NCBI RefSeq assembly: GCF_051014445.1
Contig: NW_027488379.1
Span: 2,108,001 to 2,172,000 of the forward strand
DNA length: 64,000 nt
DNA from: Colletes latitarsis
Lineage: Eukaryota; Arthropoda; Insecta; Hymenoptera; Colletidae
Reading direction: 5' to 3'
A program made the position numbers and the translations under genes. How positions within the stretch are numbered: the stretch's first letter is position 1; every line of letters begins with the position of its first letter. The notes under the pieces are model-generated. The model worked only from the letters and a program-made list of their open reading frames with translations. It made no database searches and was not told where the DNA came from. Shown here in pieces: positions 13,871-28,688 of this stretch.

Positions 13871-16800
13871 TGGTACCACACTGAAACAGTCGATTAAACC
13901 AGGTTTCGATCAATATTTAAGAGAATAATTCATGTTAGGTCTAGGTTAGGTCTGGGATTTGCTCTCATCAGGCTCATTCTTTCGCATATTTCTCATACTT
14001 GATGGCTAGATCCTGGGCTTTTCCTGGATTGCATCACGTTGTAATGTGGGACCACACTGAAACAGTCAATTAAACCTGGTCTTCATAAATTTTAGAGGGT
14101 AACGCTTGTTAGGTCTAGGTTAGCCCTGGGATTTTCACTCATCACACTCATACTTTCGCATTCTTCACGTACTTGTTGAACGGATCCTGGGTTTTTACTG
14201 GTTTGGATCACGTAGTAATGTGGTGCCACACTGAAACAGTCGATTAAACCAGGTTTCGATCAATATTTATGAGGATAACGCATGTTAGGTCTAGGTTAGG
14301 CCTGGGATTTTCACTCATCAGACACATACTTTCGTATTCTTCACATACTTGTTGAACGGATCCTGGGTTTTTTCTGGTTTGGATCACGTAGTAATGTGGG
14401 ACCACACTGAAACAGTCCATTAAACCTGGTTTGGATCAATATTTTAGAGGATAACGCATGTTAGGTTTGGGTTAGGTCTAGGATTTGCCCTCATCAGGCT
14501 CATACTTTCGCATATTTCTCATACTTCATGGCTAGATCCTGGGCTGTTTCTGGATTGTATCACGTAGTAATGTGGTACCACGCTGAAACAGTCAGTCAAA
14601 CCTGGTTTCGATCAATATTTTAGAGGATAACGCATGTTAGGTTTGGGTTAGGTCTAGGATTTGCCCTCATCAGGCTCATACTTTCGCATATTTCTCATAC
14701 TTCATGGCTAGATCCTGGGCTGTTTCTGGATTGTGTCACGTAGTAATGTGGTACCACGCTGAAACAGTCAATTAAACCTGGTCTTGATAAATATTTTAGA
14801 GGATAACGCTTGTTAGGTCTAGTTTAGCCCTGGGATTTTCACTTATCAGACTCATACTTTCGCATTCTTCACATACTTGTTGAACAGATACAGGGTTTCT
14901 TCTGGTTTGGAACACATAGTAATGTGGTACCACACTGAAACAGACGATTAAACCAGGTTTCGATCAATATTTTTGAGGATAACGCATGTTAGGTCTAGGT
15001 TAGGCCGGGGTTTTTCACTCATCACACTCATAGTTTCGCATTCTTCACATACTTGTTGAACGGATCCTGGGTTTTTACTGGTTTGAATCACGTACTAGTG
15101 AAGTGCAACACTGAAACAGTCAATTAAACCTGGTTTCCATCAATATTTTAGAGGACAACGCATGTTAGGTCTAGGTTAGGCCGACGATTTTCACTTATCA
15201 AACTCATACTTTCGCATTCTCCACGTACTTGTTGAACGGATCCTGGGTTTTTACTGGTTTGGATCACGTAGTAATGTGGTACCACACTGAAACAGTCGAT
15301 TAAACCTGGTTTCGATCAATATTTTTGAGGATAACGCATGTTAGGTCTAGGTTAGGCCGACGATTTTCACTTATCAAACTCATACTTTCGCATTCTCCAC
15401 GTACTTGTTGAACGGATCCTGGGTTTTTACTGGTTTGGATCACGTAGTAATGTGGTACCACACTGAAACATTCAATTAAACCTGGTCTTGATAAATATTT
15501 TAGAGGATAACGCATGTTAGGTTTGGGTTAGGTCTAGGATTTGCCCTCATCAGGCTCATACTTTCGCATATTTCTCATACTTCATGGCTAGATCCTGAGC
15601 TGTTTCTGGATTGTGTCACGTAGTAATGTGGGACCACACTGAAACAATCAATTAAACCTGGTCTTGATAAATATTTTAGAGGATAATGCATGTTAGGTCT
15701 GGGATAGGTCTGGGATTTGCCCTCATCAGACTCATACTTTCGCACACATCACATACTCGTTGAACAGATCCTGGGTTATTTTCTGGTTTGGATCACATAG
15801 TAATGTGGTACCACACTGAAACAGACGATTAAACCAGCTTTCGATCAATATTTTTGAGGATAACGCATGTTAGGTCTAGGTTAGGCCGGCGTTTTTCACT
15901 CATCACACTCATACTTTCGCATTCTTCACATACTTGTTGAACAGATACAGGGTTTTTTCTGGTTTGGTTCACTTAGTTATGTGGTACCACACTGAAACAT
16001 TCAATTAAACCTGGTCCAGATAAATATTTTAGAGGATAACGCATGTTAGGTCTGACGATAGGTCTGGGATTTTCACTCATCAGACTCATACTTTCGCATT
16101 CTTCACATACTTGTTGCACGGATCCTGGGTTTTTACTGGTTTGGATCACGTAGTAATGAAGTGCAACACTGAAACAATCAATTAAACCTGTTCTTGATAA
16201 ATATATTAGAGGATAACGCATGTTAGGTCTGGGTTAGGTCTAGGATTTGCCATCGTCAGGCTCATACTTTCGCATATTTCTCATATTTCATGGCTAGATC
16301 CTGGGCTATTTCTGGATTGGATCACGTAGTAATGTGGTACCACACTGAAACAGTCGATTAAACCAGGTTTCTATCAATATTTTTGAGGATAACGCAAGTT
16401 AGGTCTGGGATAGGTCTGGGATTTGCCCTCATCAGGCTCATACTTTCGCACACTTCACATACTCCTTGACAAGGTCCTGGGTTTTTTTCTGGTTTGGATC
16501 ACGTAGTAATGTGGTACCACACTGAAACAGTCGATTAAGCCTGGTTTCGATTAATATTTCTGAGGATAACGCATGTTAGGTCTGAGATAGGTCTGGGATT
16601 CGCCCTCATCAGGCTCATACTTTTGCAGTTTTAACATGCATGTTGACCTGATCGAGGGTTTTTTCTGCTTTGGATCACGTAGTAAAGTGGCACCACACTA
16701 AAACGGTCAATTAAACCTGGTTTCGATCAATATTTTAGAGGACAACGCATGTTAGGTCTAGGTTAGGCCTGGGATTTGCCCACATCAGGCTCATACTTTC

Positions 16801-19800
16801 GCATATTTCTCATACTTCATGGCTAGATCCGGGGCTGTTTCTGGATTGGATCACGTAGTAATGTGGTACCACACTGAAACAGTCAATTAAACCTGGTTTC
16901 GATCAATATTTTTGAGGATAACGCAAGTTAGGTCTGGGATAGGTCTGGGATTTGCCCTCATCAGGCTCATACTTTCGAGTTTTTCACATACTTGTTGAAC
17001 TGATCCTGGGTTTTTTCTGGTTTGGATCACGTAGCAATGTGGTACCACACTGAAACAGTCGACTAAACCTGGTTTCGATCAATATTTTAGAGGATAACGC
17101 AAGTTCGGTCTGGGATAGGTCTGGGATTTGCCCTCATCAGGCTCATACTTTCGCGATTTTCACATACTTGTTGAACAGATCCTGGGTTTTTTCTGGTTTG
17201 GATCAGGTAGTAATGTGGGACCACACTGAAACAATCAATTAAACCTGGTTTGGATCAATATTTTAGAGGATAACGCATGTTAGGTCTAGGTTAGGTCTGG
17301 GATTTTCACTCATCAGACTCATACTTTGGCATTCTTCACATACTTGTTGAACGGATCCTGGGTTTTTTCTGATTTGGATCACGTAGTAATGTGGGTCCAC
17401 ACTGAAACAATCAATTAAACCTGGTCATGGTAAATATTTTAGAGGATAACGCATGTTAGGTCTGGGTTAGGTCTAGGCTTTGCCCCCATCAGGCTCATAC
17501 TTTCGCATATTTCTCATACTTCATGGCTGGATCCTGGGCTATTTCTGGATTGGACCACGTAGTAATGTGGTACCACACTGAAACAGTCAATTAAACCTGG
17601 TTTTGATCAATATTTTAGAGAATAATCCATGTTAGGTCTAGGTTAGGTCTGGGATTTGCTCTCATCAGGCTCATTCTTTCGCATATTTCTCATACTTGAT
17701 GGATAGATCCTGGGCTTTTTCTGGATTGCATCACGTAGTAAGGAAGTACAACACTGAAACAGACAATTAAACCTGGTTTCCATCAATATTTTAGAGGACC
17801 ACGCATGTTAGGTCTAGGTTAGGCCTGGGATTTGCCCTCATCAGGCTCATACTTTCGCGTTTTTCACATACTTGTTGAACGGATCCTGGGTTTTTTCTGG
17901 TTTGCATCACGTAGTAATGTGGGACCACACTGTAACAATCAATGGAACCTGGTCTTGATAAATATTTTAGAGAATAATTCATGTTAGGTCTAGGTTAGGT
18001 CTGGGATTTGCTCTCATCAGGCTCATTCTTTCGCATATTTCTCATACTTGATGGCTAGATCCTGGAGTTTTTCTGGATTGCATCACGTAGTAATGTGGTA
18101 CCACACTGAAACAGTCAATTAAACCTGGTTTCCATCAATATTATAGAGGATAACGCAAGTTTGGTCTGGGATTTGCCCTCATGAGGCTCATACTTACGCG
18201 TTTTTCACATACTTGTTGAACAGATTCTGGGTTTTTTCTGGTTTGGGTCACGTAGTAATGTGGTACCACACTGAAACAGTCGATTAAACCAGGTTTCGAT
18301 CAATAATTTTGAGGATAACGCATGTTAGGTCTAGGCTAGGCCTGGGATTTTCACTCATCAGACTCATACATTCGCATTCTTCACATACTTGTTGAACGGA
18401 TCCTGGGTTTTTTCTGGTTTGGATCACGTAGAAATGTGGGGCCACACTGAAACAATCAATTAAACCTGGTCATGGTAAATATTTTAGAGGATAACGCATG
18501 TTAGGTCTGGGTTAGGTCTAGGCTTTGCCCTCGTCAGGCTCATACTTTCGCATGTTTCTCATACTTCATGGCTAGATCCTGGGCTATTTCTGGACTGGAT
18601 CACGTAGTAATGTGGTACCACACTGAAACAGTCAATTAAACCTGGTTTCGATCACTATCTTAGAGGATAACGCATGTTAGGTTTGGGTTAGGTCTAGGAT
18701 TTGCCCTCATCAGGCTCATACTTTCGCATATTTCTCATACTTCATGGCTAGATCCTGGGCTGTTTCTGGATTGTATCACGTAGTAATGTGGTACCACGCT
18801 GCAACAGTCAATTAAACCTGGTTTCGATCAATATTTTAGAGGATAACGCATGTTAGGTTTGGGTTAGGTCTAGGATTTGCCCTCATCAGGCTCATACTTT
18901 CGCATATTTCTCATACTTCATGGCTAGATCCTGGGCTGTTTCTGGATTGTGTCAGGTAGTAATGTGGGACCACACTGAAACAATCAATTAAACCTGGTCT
19001 TGATAAATATTTTAGAGGATAATGCATGTTAGGTCTGGGATAGGTCTGGGATTTGCCCTCATCAGACTCATACTTTCGCACACTTCACATACTCGTTGAA
19101 CAGATCCTGGGTTATTTTCTGGTTTGGATCACATAGTAATGTGGTACCACACTGAAACAGACGATTAAACCAGCTTTCGATCAATATTTTTGAGGATAAC
19201 GCATGTTCGGTCTAGGTTAGGCCGGCGTTTTTCACTCATCACACTCATACTTTCGCATTCTTCACATATTTGTTGAACGGATCCTGGGTTTTTTCTGGTT
19301 TGGATCACGTAGTAATGTGGGACCACACTGAAACAATCAATTAAACCTGGTCTTGATAAATATTTTAGAGGATAACGCATGTTAGGTCTGGGTTAGGTCT
19401 GGGATTTGCCCTCGTCAGGCTCATACTTTCGCATATTTCTCATATTTCATGGCTAGATCCTGGGCTATTTCTGGATTGGATCAGGTAGTAATGTGGTACC
19501 ACACTGAAACAGTCGATTAAACCAGGTTTCTATCAATATTTTTGAGGATAACGCAAGTTAGGTCTGGGATAGGTTTGGGATTTGCCCTCATCAGGCTCAT
19601 ACTTTCGCGTTCTTCACATACTTGTTGAACAGATCCTGGGTTTTTTCCGGTTTGGGTCACGTAGTAATGTGGGACCACACTGAAACAATCAATTAAACCT
19701 GGTCTTGATAAATATTTTAGAGGATAACGCATGTTAGGTCTGGGTTAGGTCTGGGATTTGCCCTCGTCAGGCTCATACTTTCGCATATTTCTCATATTTC

Positions 19801-20600
19801 ATGGCTAGATCCTGGGCTATTTCTGGATTGGATCACATAGTAATGTGGTACCACACTGAAACAGACGATTAAACCAGCTTTCGATCAATATTTTTGAGGA
19901 TAACGCATGTTAGGTCTAGGTTAGGCCGGCGTTTTTCACTCATCACACTCATACTTTCGCATTCTTCACATATTTGTTGAACGGATCCTGGGTTTTTTCT
20001 GGTTTGGATCACGTAGTAATGTGGGACCACACTGAAACAATCAATTAAACCTGGTCTTGATGAATATTTTAGAGGATAACGCATGTTAGGTCTAGTTTAG
20101 GCCTGGGATTTGCCCTCATCAGACTCATACTTTCGCATACTTCACATACTTATTGAACAGATCCTGGGTTTTTTTCTGCTTTGGATCACGTAGTAAAGAG
20201 GTACCACACTGAAGCAGTCCATTAAACCTGGTTTGGATCAATATTTTAGAGGATAACGCATGTTAGGTTTTGGTTAGGTCTAGGATTTGCCCTCATCAGG
20301 CTCATACTTTCGCATATTTCTCATACTTCATGGCTAGATCCTGGGCTGTTTCTGGATTGTATCACGTAGTAATGTGGTACCACGCTGAAACAGTCAATTA
20401 AACCTGGTTTCGATCAATATTTTAGAGGATAACGCAAGTTAGGTCTGGGATAGGTCTGGGATTTTCACACATCAGACTCATACTTTCGCATTCTTCACAT
20501 ACTTGTTGAACAGATCCCGGGTTTTTTCTGGTTTGGGTCCGGTAGTAATGTGGTACCACACTGAAACAGTCGATTAAACCAGGTTTCGGTCAATATTTTT
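12689..20600. repeat. About 7.9-kb satellite superblock, copy A
   Basis: About 45 monomers repeated in tandem by the block starting at 20,601. The offset is 7,912 at the left end and 8,088 after the one-monomer deletion near 13,295. Shared private variants include CTTCATAAATTTTAGAGGG (about 14,082), TAGTTATGTGGTACC (about 15,972), ACCACGCATG (about 17,799) and a monomer lacking 11 bp at about 18,160. The left part overlaps copy II of the 17-monomer block, so the superblock was copied after that block had formed. Confidence 0.9.
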
Positions 20601-23600
20601 GAGGATAACGCATGTTAGGTCTAGGTTAGGCCTGGGATTTTCACTCATCAGACTCATACTTTCGCATTCTTCACATACTTGTTGAACGGAGCCTGGGTTT
20701 TTTCTGGTTTGGATCACGTAGTAATGTGGTACCACGCTGAAACAGTCAATTAAACCTGGTTTCGATCAATATTTTAGAGGATAACGCAAGTTCGGTCTGG
20801 GATAGGTCTGGGATTTGCCCTCATCAGGCTCATACTTTCGCATATTTCTCATACTTCATGGCTAGATCCTGGGCTGTTTCTGGGTTGTGTCACGTAGTAA
20901 TGTGGTACCACGCTGAAACAGTCAATTAAACCTGGTCTTGATAAATATTTTAGAGGGTAACGCTTGTTAGGTCTAGGTTAGCCCTGGGATTTTCGCTCAT
21001 CACACTCATACTTTCGCATTCTTCACGTACTTGTTGAACGGATCCTGGGTTTTTACTGGTTTGGATCACGTAGTAATGTGGTGCCACACTGAAACAGTCG
21101 ATTAAACCAGGTTTCGATCAATATTTAAGAGAATAATTCACGTTAGGTCTAGGTTAGCTCTGGGATTTGCTCTCATCTGGCCCATTCTTTCGCATATTTC
21201 TCATACTTGATGGCTAGATCCTGGGCTTTTCCTGGATTGCATCACGTAGTAATGAAGTACGACACTGCAACAGTCAATTAAATCTGGTTTCCATCAATAT
21301 TTATGAGGATAACGCATGTTAGGTCTAGGTTAGTCCTGGGATTTGCTCTCATCTGGCCCATTCTTTCGCATATTTCTCATACTTGATTGCTAGATCCTGG
21401 GCTGTTTCTGGGTTGTGTCACGTAGTAATGTGGTACCACGCTGAAACAGGCAATTAAACCTGGTTTCGATCAATATTTTAGAGGACAACGCAAGTTTGGT
21501 CTAGGTTAGGCCTGGGATTTTCACTCATCAGGCTCATACATTCGCATTCTTCACATACTTGTTGAACGGATCCTGGGTTTTTTCTGGTTTGGATCACGTA
21601 GTAATGTGGGACCACACTGAAACAATAAATTAAACCTGGTCTTGGTAAATATTTTAGAGGATAACGCAAGTTAGGTCTGGGATAGGTCTGGGATTCGCCC
21701 TCATCAGGCTCATACTTTCGCGTTTTTCACATACTTGTTGAACTGATCCTGGGTTTTTTCTGGTTTGGATCACGTAGCAAAGTGGTACCACACTGAAACA
21801 GTCGATTAAACCTGGTTTCGATCAATATTTTAGAGGATAACGCAAGTCTGGTCTGGGATAGGTCTGGGATTTTCACTCATCAGACTCATACTTTCGCATT
21901 CTTCACATACTTGTTGAACAGATCCTGGGTTTTTTCTGGTTTGGGTCCGGTAGTAATGTGGTACCACACTGAAACAGTCGATTAAACCAGGTTTCGATCA
22001 ATATTTAAGAGAATAATTCATGTTAGGTCTAGGTTAGGTCTGGGATTTGCTCTCATCAGGCTCATTCTTTCGCATATTTCTCATACTTGATGGCTAGATC
22101 CTGGGCTTTTCCTGGATTGCATCACGTTGTAATGTGGGACCACACTGAAACAGTCAATTAAACCTGGTCTTCATAAATTTTAGAGGGTAACGCTTGTTAG
22201 GTCTAGGTTAGCCCTGGGATTTTCACTCATCACACTCATACTTTCGCATTCTTCACGTACTTGTTGAACGGATCCTGGGTTTTTACTGGTTTGGATCACG
22301 TAGTAATGTGGTGCCACACTGAAACAGTCGATTAAACCAGGTTTCGATCAATATTTATGAGGATAACGCATGTTAGGTCTAGGTTAGGCCTGGGATTTTC
22401 ACTCATCAGACACATACTTTCGTATTCTTCACATACTTGTTGAACGGATCCTGGGTTTTTTCTGGTTTGGATCACGTAGTAATGTGGGACCACACTGAAA
22501 CAGTCCATTAAACCTGGTTTGGATCAATATTTTAGAGGATAACGCATGTTAGGTTTGGGTTAGGTCTAGGATTTGCCCTCATCAGGCTCATACTTTCGCA
22601 TATTTCTCATACTTCATGGCTAGATCCTGGGCTGTTTCTGGATTGTATCACGTAGTAATGTGGTACCACGCTGAAACAGTCAGTCAAACCTGGTTTCGAT
22701 CAATATTTTAGAGGATAACGCATGTTAGGTTTGGGTTAGGTCTAGGATTTGCCCTCATCAGGCTCATACTTTCGCATATTTCTCATACTTCATGGCTAGA
22801 TCCTGGGCTGTTTCTGGATTGTGTCACGTAGTAATGTGGTACCACGCTGAAACAGTCAATTAAACCTGGTCTTGATAAATATTTTAGAGGATAACGCTTG
22901 TTAGGTCTAGTTTAGCCCTGGGATTTTCACTTATCAGACTCATACTTTCGCATTCTTCACATACTTGTTGAACAGATACAGGGTTTCTTCTGGTTTGGAA
23001 CACATAGTAATGTGGTACCACACTGAAACAGACGATTAAACCAGGTTTCGATCAATATTTTTGAGGATAACGCATGTTAGGTCTAGGTTAGGCCGGGGTT
23101 TTTCACTCATCACACTCATAGTTTCGCATTCTTCACATACTTGTTGAACGGATCCTGGGTTTTTACTGGTTTGAATCACGTACTAGTGAAGTGCAACACT
23201 GAAACAGTCAATTAAACCTGGTTTCCATCAATATTTTAGAGGACAACGCATGTTAGGTCTAGGTTAGGCCGACGATTTTCACTTATCAAACTCATACTTT
23301 CGCATTCTCCACGTACTTGTTGAACGGATCCTGGGTTTTTACTGGTTTGGATCACGTAGTAATGTGGTACCACACTGAAACAGTCGATTAAACCTGGTTT
23401 CGATCAATATTTTTGAGGATAACGCATGTTAGGTCTAGGTTAGGCCGACGATTTTCACTTATCAAACTCATACTTTCGCATTCTCCACGTACTTGTTGAA
23501 CGGATCCTGGGTTTTTACTGGTTTGGATCACGTAGTAATGTGGTACCACACTGAAACATTCAATTAAACCTGGTCTTGATAAATATTTTAGAGGATAACG

Positions 23601-26600
23601 CATGTTAGGTTTGGGTTAGGTCTAGGATTTGCCCTCATCAGGCTCATACTTTCGCATATTTCTCATACTTCATGGCTAGATCCTGAGCTGTTTCTGGATT
23701 GTGTCACGTAGTAATGTGGGACCACACTGAAACAATCAATTAAACCTGGTCTTGATAAATATTTTAGAGGATAATGCATGTTAGGTCTGGGATAGGTCTG
23801 GGATTTGCCCTCATCAGACTCATACTTTCGCACACATCACATACTCGTTGAACAGATCCTGGGTTATTTTCTGGTTTGGATCACATAGTAATGTGGTACC
23901 ACACTGAAACAGACGATTAAACCAGCTTTCGATCAATATTTTTGAGGATAACGCATGTTAGGTCTAGGTTAGGCCGGCGTTTTTCACTCATCACACTCAT
24001 ACTTTCGCATTCTTCACATACTTGTTGAACAGATACAGGGTTTTTTCTGGTTTGGTTCACTTAGTTATGTGGTACCACACTGAAACATTCAATTAAACCT
24101 GGTCTAGATAAATATTTTAGAGGATAACGCATGTTAGGTCTGACGATAGGTCTGGGATTTTCACTCATCAGACTCATACTTTCGCATTCTTCACATACTT
24201 GTTGCACGGATCCTGGGTTTTTACTGGTTTGGATCACGTAGTAAAGAAGTGCAACACTGAAACAATCAATTAAACCTGTTCTTGATAAATATATTAGAGG
24301 ATAACGCATGTTAGGTCTGGGTTAGGTCTAGGATTTGCCATCGTCAGGCTCATACTTTCGCATATTTCTCATATTTCATGGCTAGATCCTGGGCTATTTC
24401 TGGATTGGATCACGTAGTAATGTGGTACCACACTGAAACAGTCGATTAAACCAGGTTTCTATCAATATTTTTGAGGATAACGCAAGTTAGGTCTGGGATA
24501 GGTCTGGGATTTGCCCTCATCAGGCTCATACTTTCGCACACTTCACATACTCCTTGACAAGGTCCTGGGTTTTTTTCTGGTTTGGATCACGTAGTAATGT
24601 GGTACCACACTGAAACAGTCGATTAAGCCTGGTTTCGATTAATATTTCTGAGGATAACGCATGTTAGGTCTGAGATAGGTCTGGGATTCGCCCTCATCAG
24701 GCTCATACTTTTGCAGTTTTAACATGCATGTTGACCTGATCGAGGGTTTTTTCTGCTTTGGATCACGTAGTAAAGTGGCACCACACTAAAACGGTCAATT
24801 AAACCTGGTTTCGATCAATATTTTAGAGGACAACGCATGTTAGGTCTAGGTTAGGCATGGGATTTGCCCACATCAGGCTCATACTTTCGCATATTTCTCA
24901 TACTTCATGGCTAGATCCGGGGCTGTTTCTGGATTGGATCACGTAGTAATGTGGTACCACACTGAAACAGTCAATTAAACCTGGTTTCGATCAATATTTT
25001 TGAGGATAACGCAAGTTAGGTCTGGGATAGGTCTGGGATTTGCCCTCATCAGGCTCATACTTTCGAGTTTTTCACATACTTGTTGAACTGATCCTGGGTT
25101 TTTTCTGGTTTGGATCACGTAGCAATGTGGTACCACACTGAAACAGTCGACTAAACCTGGTTTCGATCAATATTTTAGAGGATAACGCAAGTTCGGTCTG
25201 GGATAGGTCTGGGATTTGCCCTCATCAGGCTCATACTTTCGCGATTTTCACATACTTGTTGAACAGATCCTGGGTTTTTTCTGGTTTGGATCAGGTAGTA
25301 ATGTGGGACCACACTGAAACAATCAATTAAACCTGGTTTGGATCAATATTTTAGAGGATAACGCATGTTAGGTCTAGGTTAGGTCTGGGATTTTCACTCA
25401 TCAGACTCATACTTTGGCATTCTTCACATACTTGTTGAACGGATCCTGGGTTTTTTCTGATTTGGATCACGTAGTAATGTGGGTCCACACTGAAACAATC
25501 AATTAAACCTGGTCATGGTAAATATTTTAGAGGATAACGCATGTTAGGTCTGGGTTAGGTCTAGGCTTTGCCCCCATCAGGCTCATACTTTCGCATATTT
25601 CTCATACTTCATGGCTGGATCCTGGGCTATTTCTGGATTGGACCACGTAGTAATGTGGTACCACACTGAAACAGTCAATTAAACCTGGTTTTGATCAATA
25701 TTTTAGAGAATAATCCATGTTAGGTCTAGGTTAGGTCTGGGATTTGCTCTCATCAGGCTCATTCTTTCGCATATTTCTCATACTTGATGGATAGATCCTG
25801 GGCTTTTTCTGGATTGCATCACGTAGTAAGGAAGTACAACACTGAAACAGACAATTAAACCTGGTTTCCATCAATATTTTAGAGGACCACGCATGTTAGG
25901 TCTAGGTTAGGCCTGGGATTTGCCCTCATCAGGCTCATACTTTCGCGTTTTTCACATACTTGTTGAACGGATCCTGGGTTTTTTCTGGTTTGCATCACGT
26001 AGTAATGTGGGACCACACTGTAACAATCAATGGAACCTGGTCTTGATAAATATTTTAGAGAATAATTCATGTTAGGTCTAGGTTAGGTCTGGGATTTGCT
26101 CTCATCAGGCTCATTCTTTCGCATATTTCTCATACTTGATGGCTAGATCCTGGAGTTTTTCTGGATTGCATCACGTAGTAATGTGGTACCACACTGAAAC
26201 AGTCAATTAAACCTGGTTTCCATCAATATTATAGAGGATAACGCAAGTTTGGTCTGGGATTTGCCCTCATGAGGCTCATACTTACGCGTTTTTCACATAC
26301 TTGTTGAACAGATTCTGGGTTTTTTGGGTTTGGGTCACGTAGTAATGTGGTACCACACTGAAACAGTCGATTAAACCAGGTTTCGATCAATAATTTTGAG
26401 GATAACGCATGTTAGGTCTAGGCTAGGCCTGGGATTTTCACTCATCAGACTCATACATTCGCATTCTTCACATACTTGTTGAACGGATCCTGGGTTTTTT
26501 CTGGTTTGGATCACGTAGAAATGTGGGGCCACACTGAAACAATCAATTAAACCTGGTCATGGTAAATATTTTAGAGGATAACGCATGTTAGGTCTGGGTT

Positions 26601-28688
26601 AGGTCTAGGCTTTGCCCTCGTCAGGCTCATACTTTCGCATGTTTCTCATACTTCATGGCTAGATCCTGGGCTATTTCTGGACTGGATCACGTAGTAATGT
26701 GGTACCACACTGAAACAGTCAATTAAACCTGGTTTCGATCACTATCTTAGAGGATAACGCATGTTAGGTTTGGGTTAGGTCTAGGATTTGCCCTCATCAG
26801 GCTCATACTTTCGCATATTTCTCATACTTCATGGCTAGATCCTGGGCTGTTTCTGGATTGTATCACGTAGTAATGTGGTACCACGCTGCAACAGTCAATT
26901 AAACCTGGTTTCGATCAATATTTTAGAGGATAACGCATGTTAGGTTTGGGTTAGGTCTAGGATTTGCCCTCATCAGGCTCATACTTTCGCATATTTCTCA
27001 TACTTCATGGCTAGATCCTGGGCTGTTTCTGGATTGTGTCAGGTAGTAATGTGGGACCACACTGAAACAATCAATTAAACCTGGTCTTGATAAATATTTT
27101 AGAGGATACTGCATGTTGGGTCTGGGATAGGTCTGGGATTTGCCCTCATCAGACTCATACTTTCGCACACTTCACATACTCGTTGAACAGATCCTGGGTT
27201 ATTTTCTGGTTTGGATCACATAGTAATGTGGTACCACACTGAAACAGACGATTAAACCAGCTTTCGATCAATATTTTTGAGGATAACGCATGTTAGGTCT
27301 AGGTTAGGCCGGCGTTTTTCACTCATCACACTCATACTTTCGCATTCTTCACATATTTGTTGAACGGATCCTGGGTTTTTTCTGGTTTGGATCACGTAGT
27401 AATGTGGGACCACACTGAAACAATCAATTAAACCTGGTCTTGATAAATATTTTAGAGGATAACGCATGTTAGGTCTGGGTTAGGTCTGGGATTTGCCCTC
27501 GTCAGGCTCATACTTTCGCATATTTCTCATATTTCATGGCTAGATCCTGGGCTATTTCTGGATTGGATCAGGTAGTAATGTGGTACCACACTGAAACAGT
27601 CGATTAAACCAGGTTTCTATCAATATTTTTGAGGATAACGCAAGTTAGGTCTGGGATAGGTTTGGGATTTGCCCTCATCAGGCTCATACTTTCGCGTTCT
27701 TCACATACTTGTTGAACAGATCCTGGGTTTTTTCCGGTTTGGGTCACGTAGTAATGTGGGACCACACTGAAACAATCAATTAAACCTGGTCTTGATAAAT
27801 ATTTTAGAGGATAACGCATGTTAGGTCTGGGTTAGGTCTGGGATTTGCCCTCGTCAGGCTCATACTTTCGCATATTTCTCATATTTCATGGCTAGATCCT
27901 GGGCTATTTCTGGATTGGATCACATAGTAATGTGGTACCACACTGAAACAGACGATTAAACCAGCTTTCGATCAATATTTTTGAGGATAACGCATGTTAG
28001 GTCTAGGTTAGGCCGGGGATTTTCACTCATCAGACTCATTCTTTCGCATTCTTCACATACTTGTTGGACGGATCCTGGGTTTTTTCTGGTTTGGATCACG
28101 TAGTAATGTGGGACCACACTGAAACAATCAATTAAACCTGGTCTTGATGAATATTTTAGAGGATAACGCATGTTAGGTCTAGTTTAGGCCTGGGATTTGC
28201 CCTCATCAGACTCATACTTTCGCATACTTCACATACTTATTGAACAGATCCTGGGTTTTTTTCTGCTTTGGATCACGTAGTAAAGAGGTACCACACTGAA
28301 GCAGTCCATTAAACCTGGTTTGGATCAATATTTTAGAGGATAACGCATGTTAGGTTTTGGTTAGGTCTAGGATTTGCCCTCATCAGGCTCATACTTTCGC
28401 ATATTTCTCATACTTCATGGCTAGATCCTGGGCTGTTTCTGGATTGTATCACGTAGTAATGTGGTACCACGCTGAAACAGTCAATTAAACCTGGTTTCGA
28501 TCAATATTTTAGAGGATAACGCAAGTTAGGTCTGGGATAGGTCTGGGATTTTCACACATCAGACTCATACTTTCGCATTCTTCACATACTTGTTGAACAG
28601 ATCCCGGGTTTTTTCTGGTTTGGGTCCGGTAGTAATGTGGTACCACACTGAAACAGTCGATTAAACCAGGTTTCGGTCAATATTTTTG
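20601..28688. repeat. About 8.1-kb satellite superblock, copy B
   Basis: Tandem copy of 12,689-20,600 with few substitutions. It keeps the monomer at about 21,195-21,375 that copy A lost, so here it resembles the older 17-monomer copy I. A 1-bp loss near 26,325 (TTTTTTGGGTTTGGG instead of TTTTTTCTGGTTTGGG) changes the offset from 8,088 to 8,087. A short patch at about 28,014-28,075 does not match copies A or C and looks converted. Confidence 0.9.
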
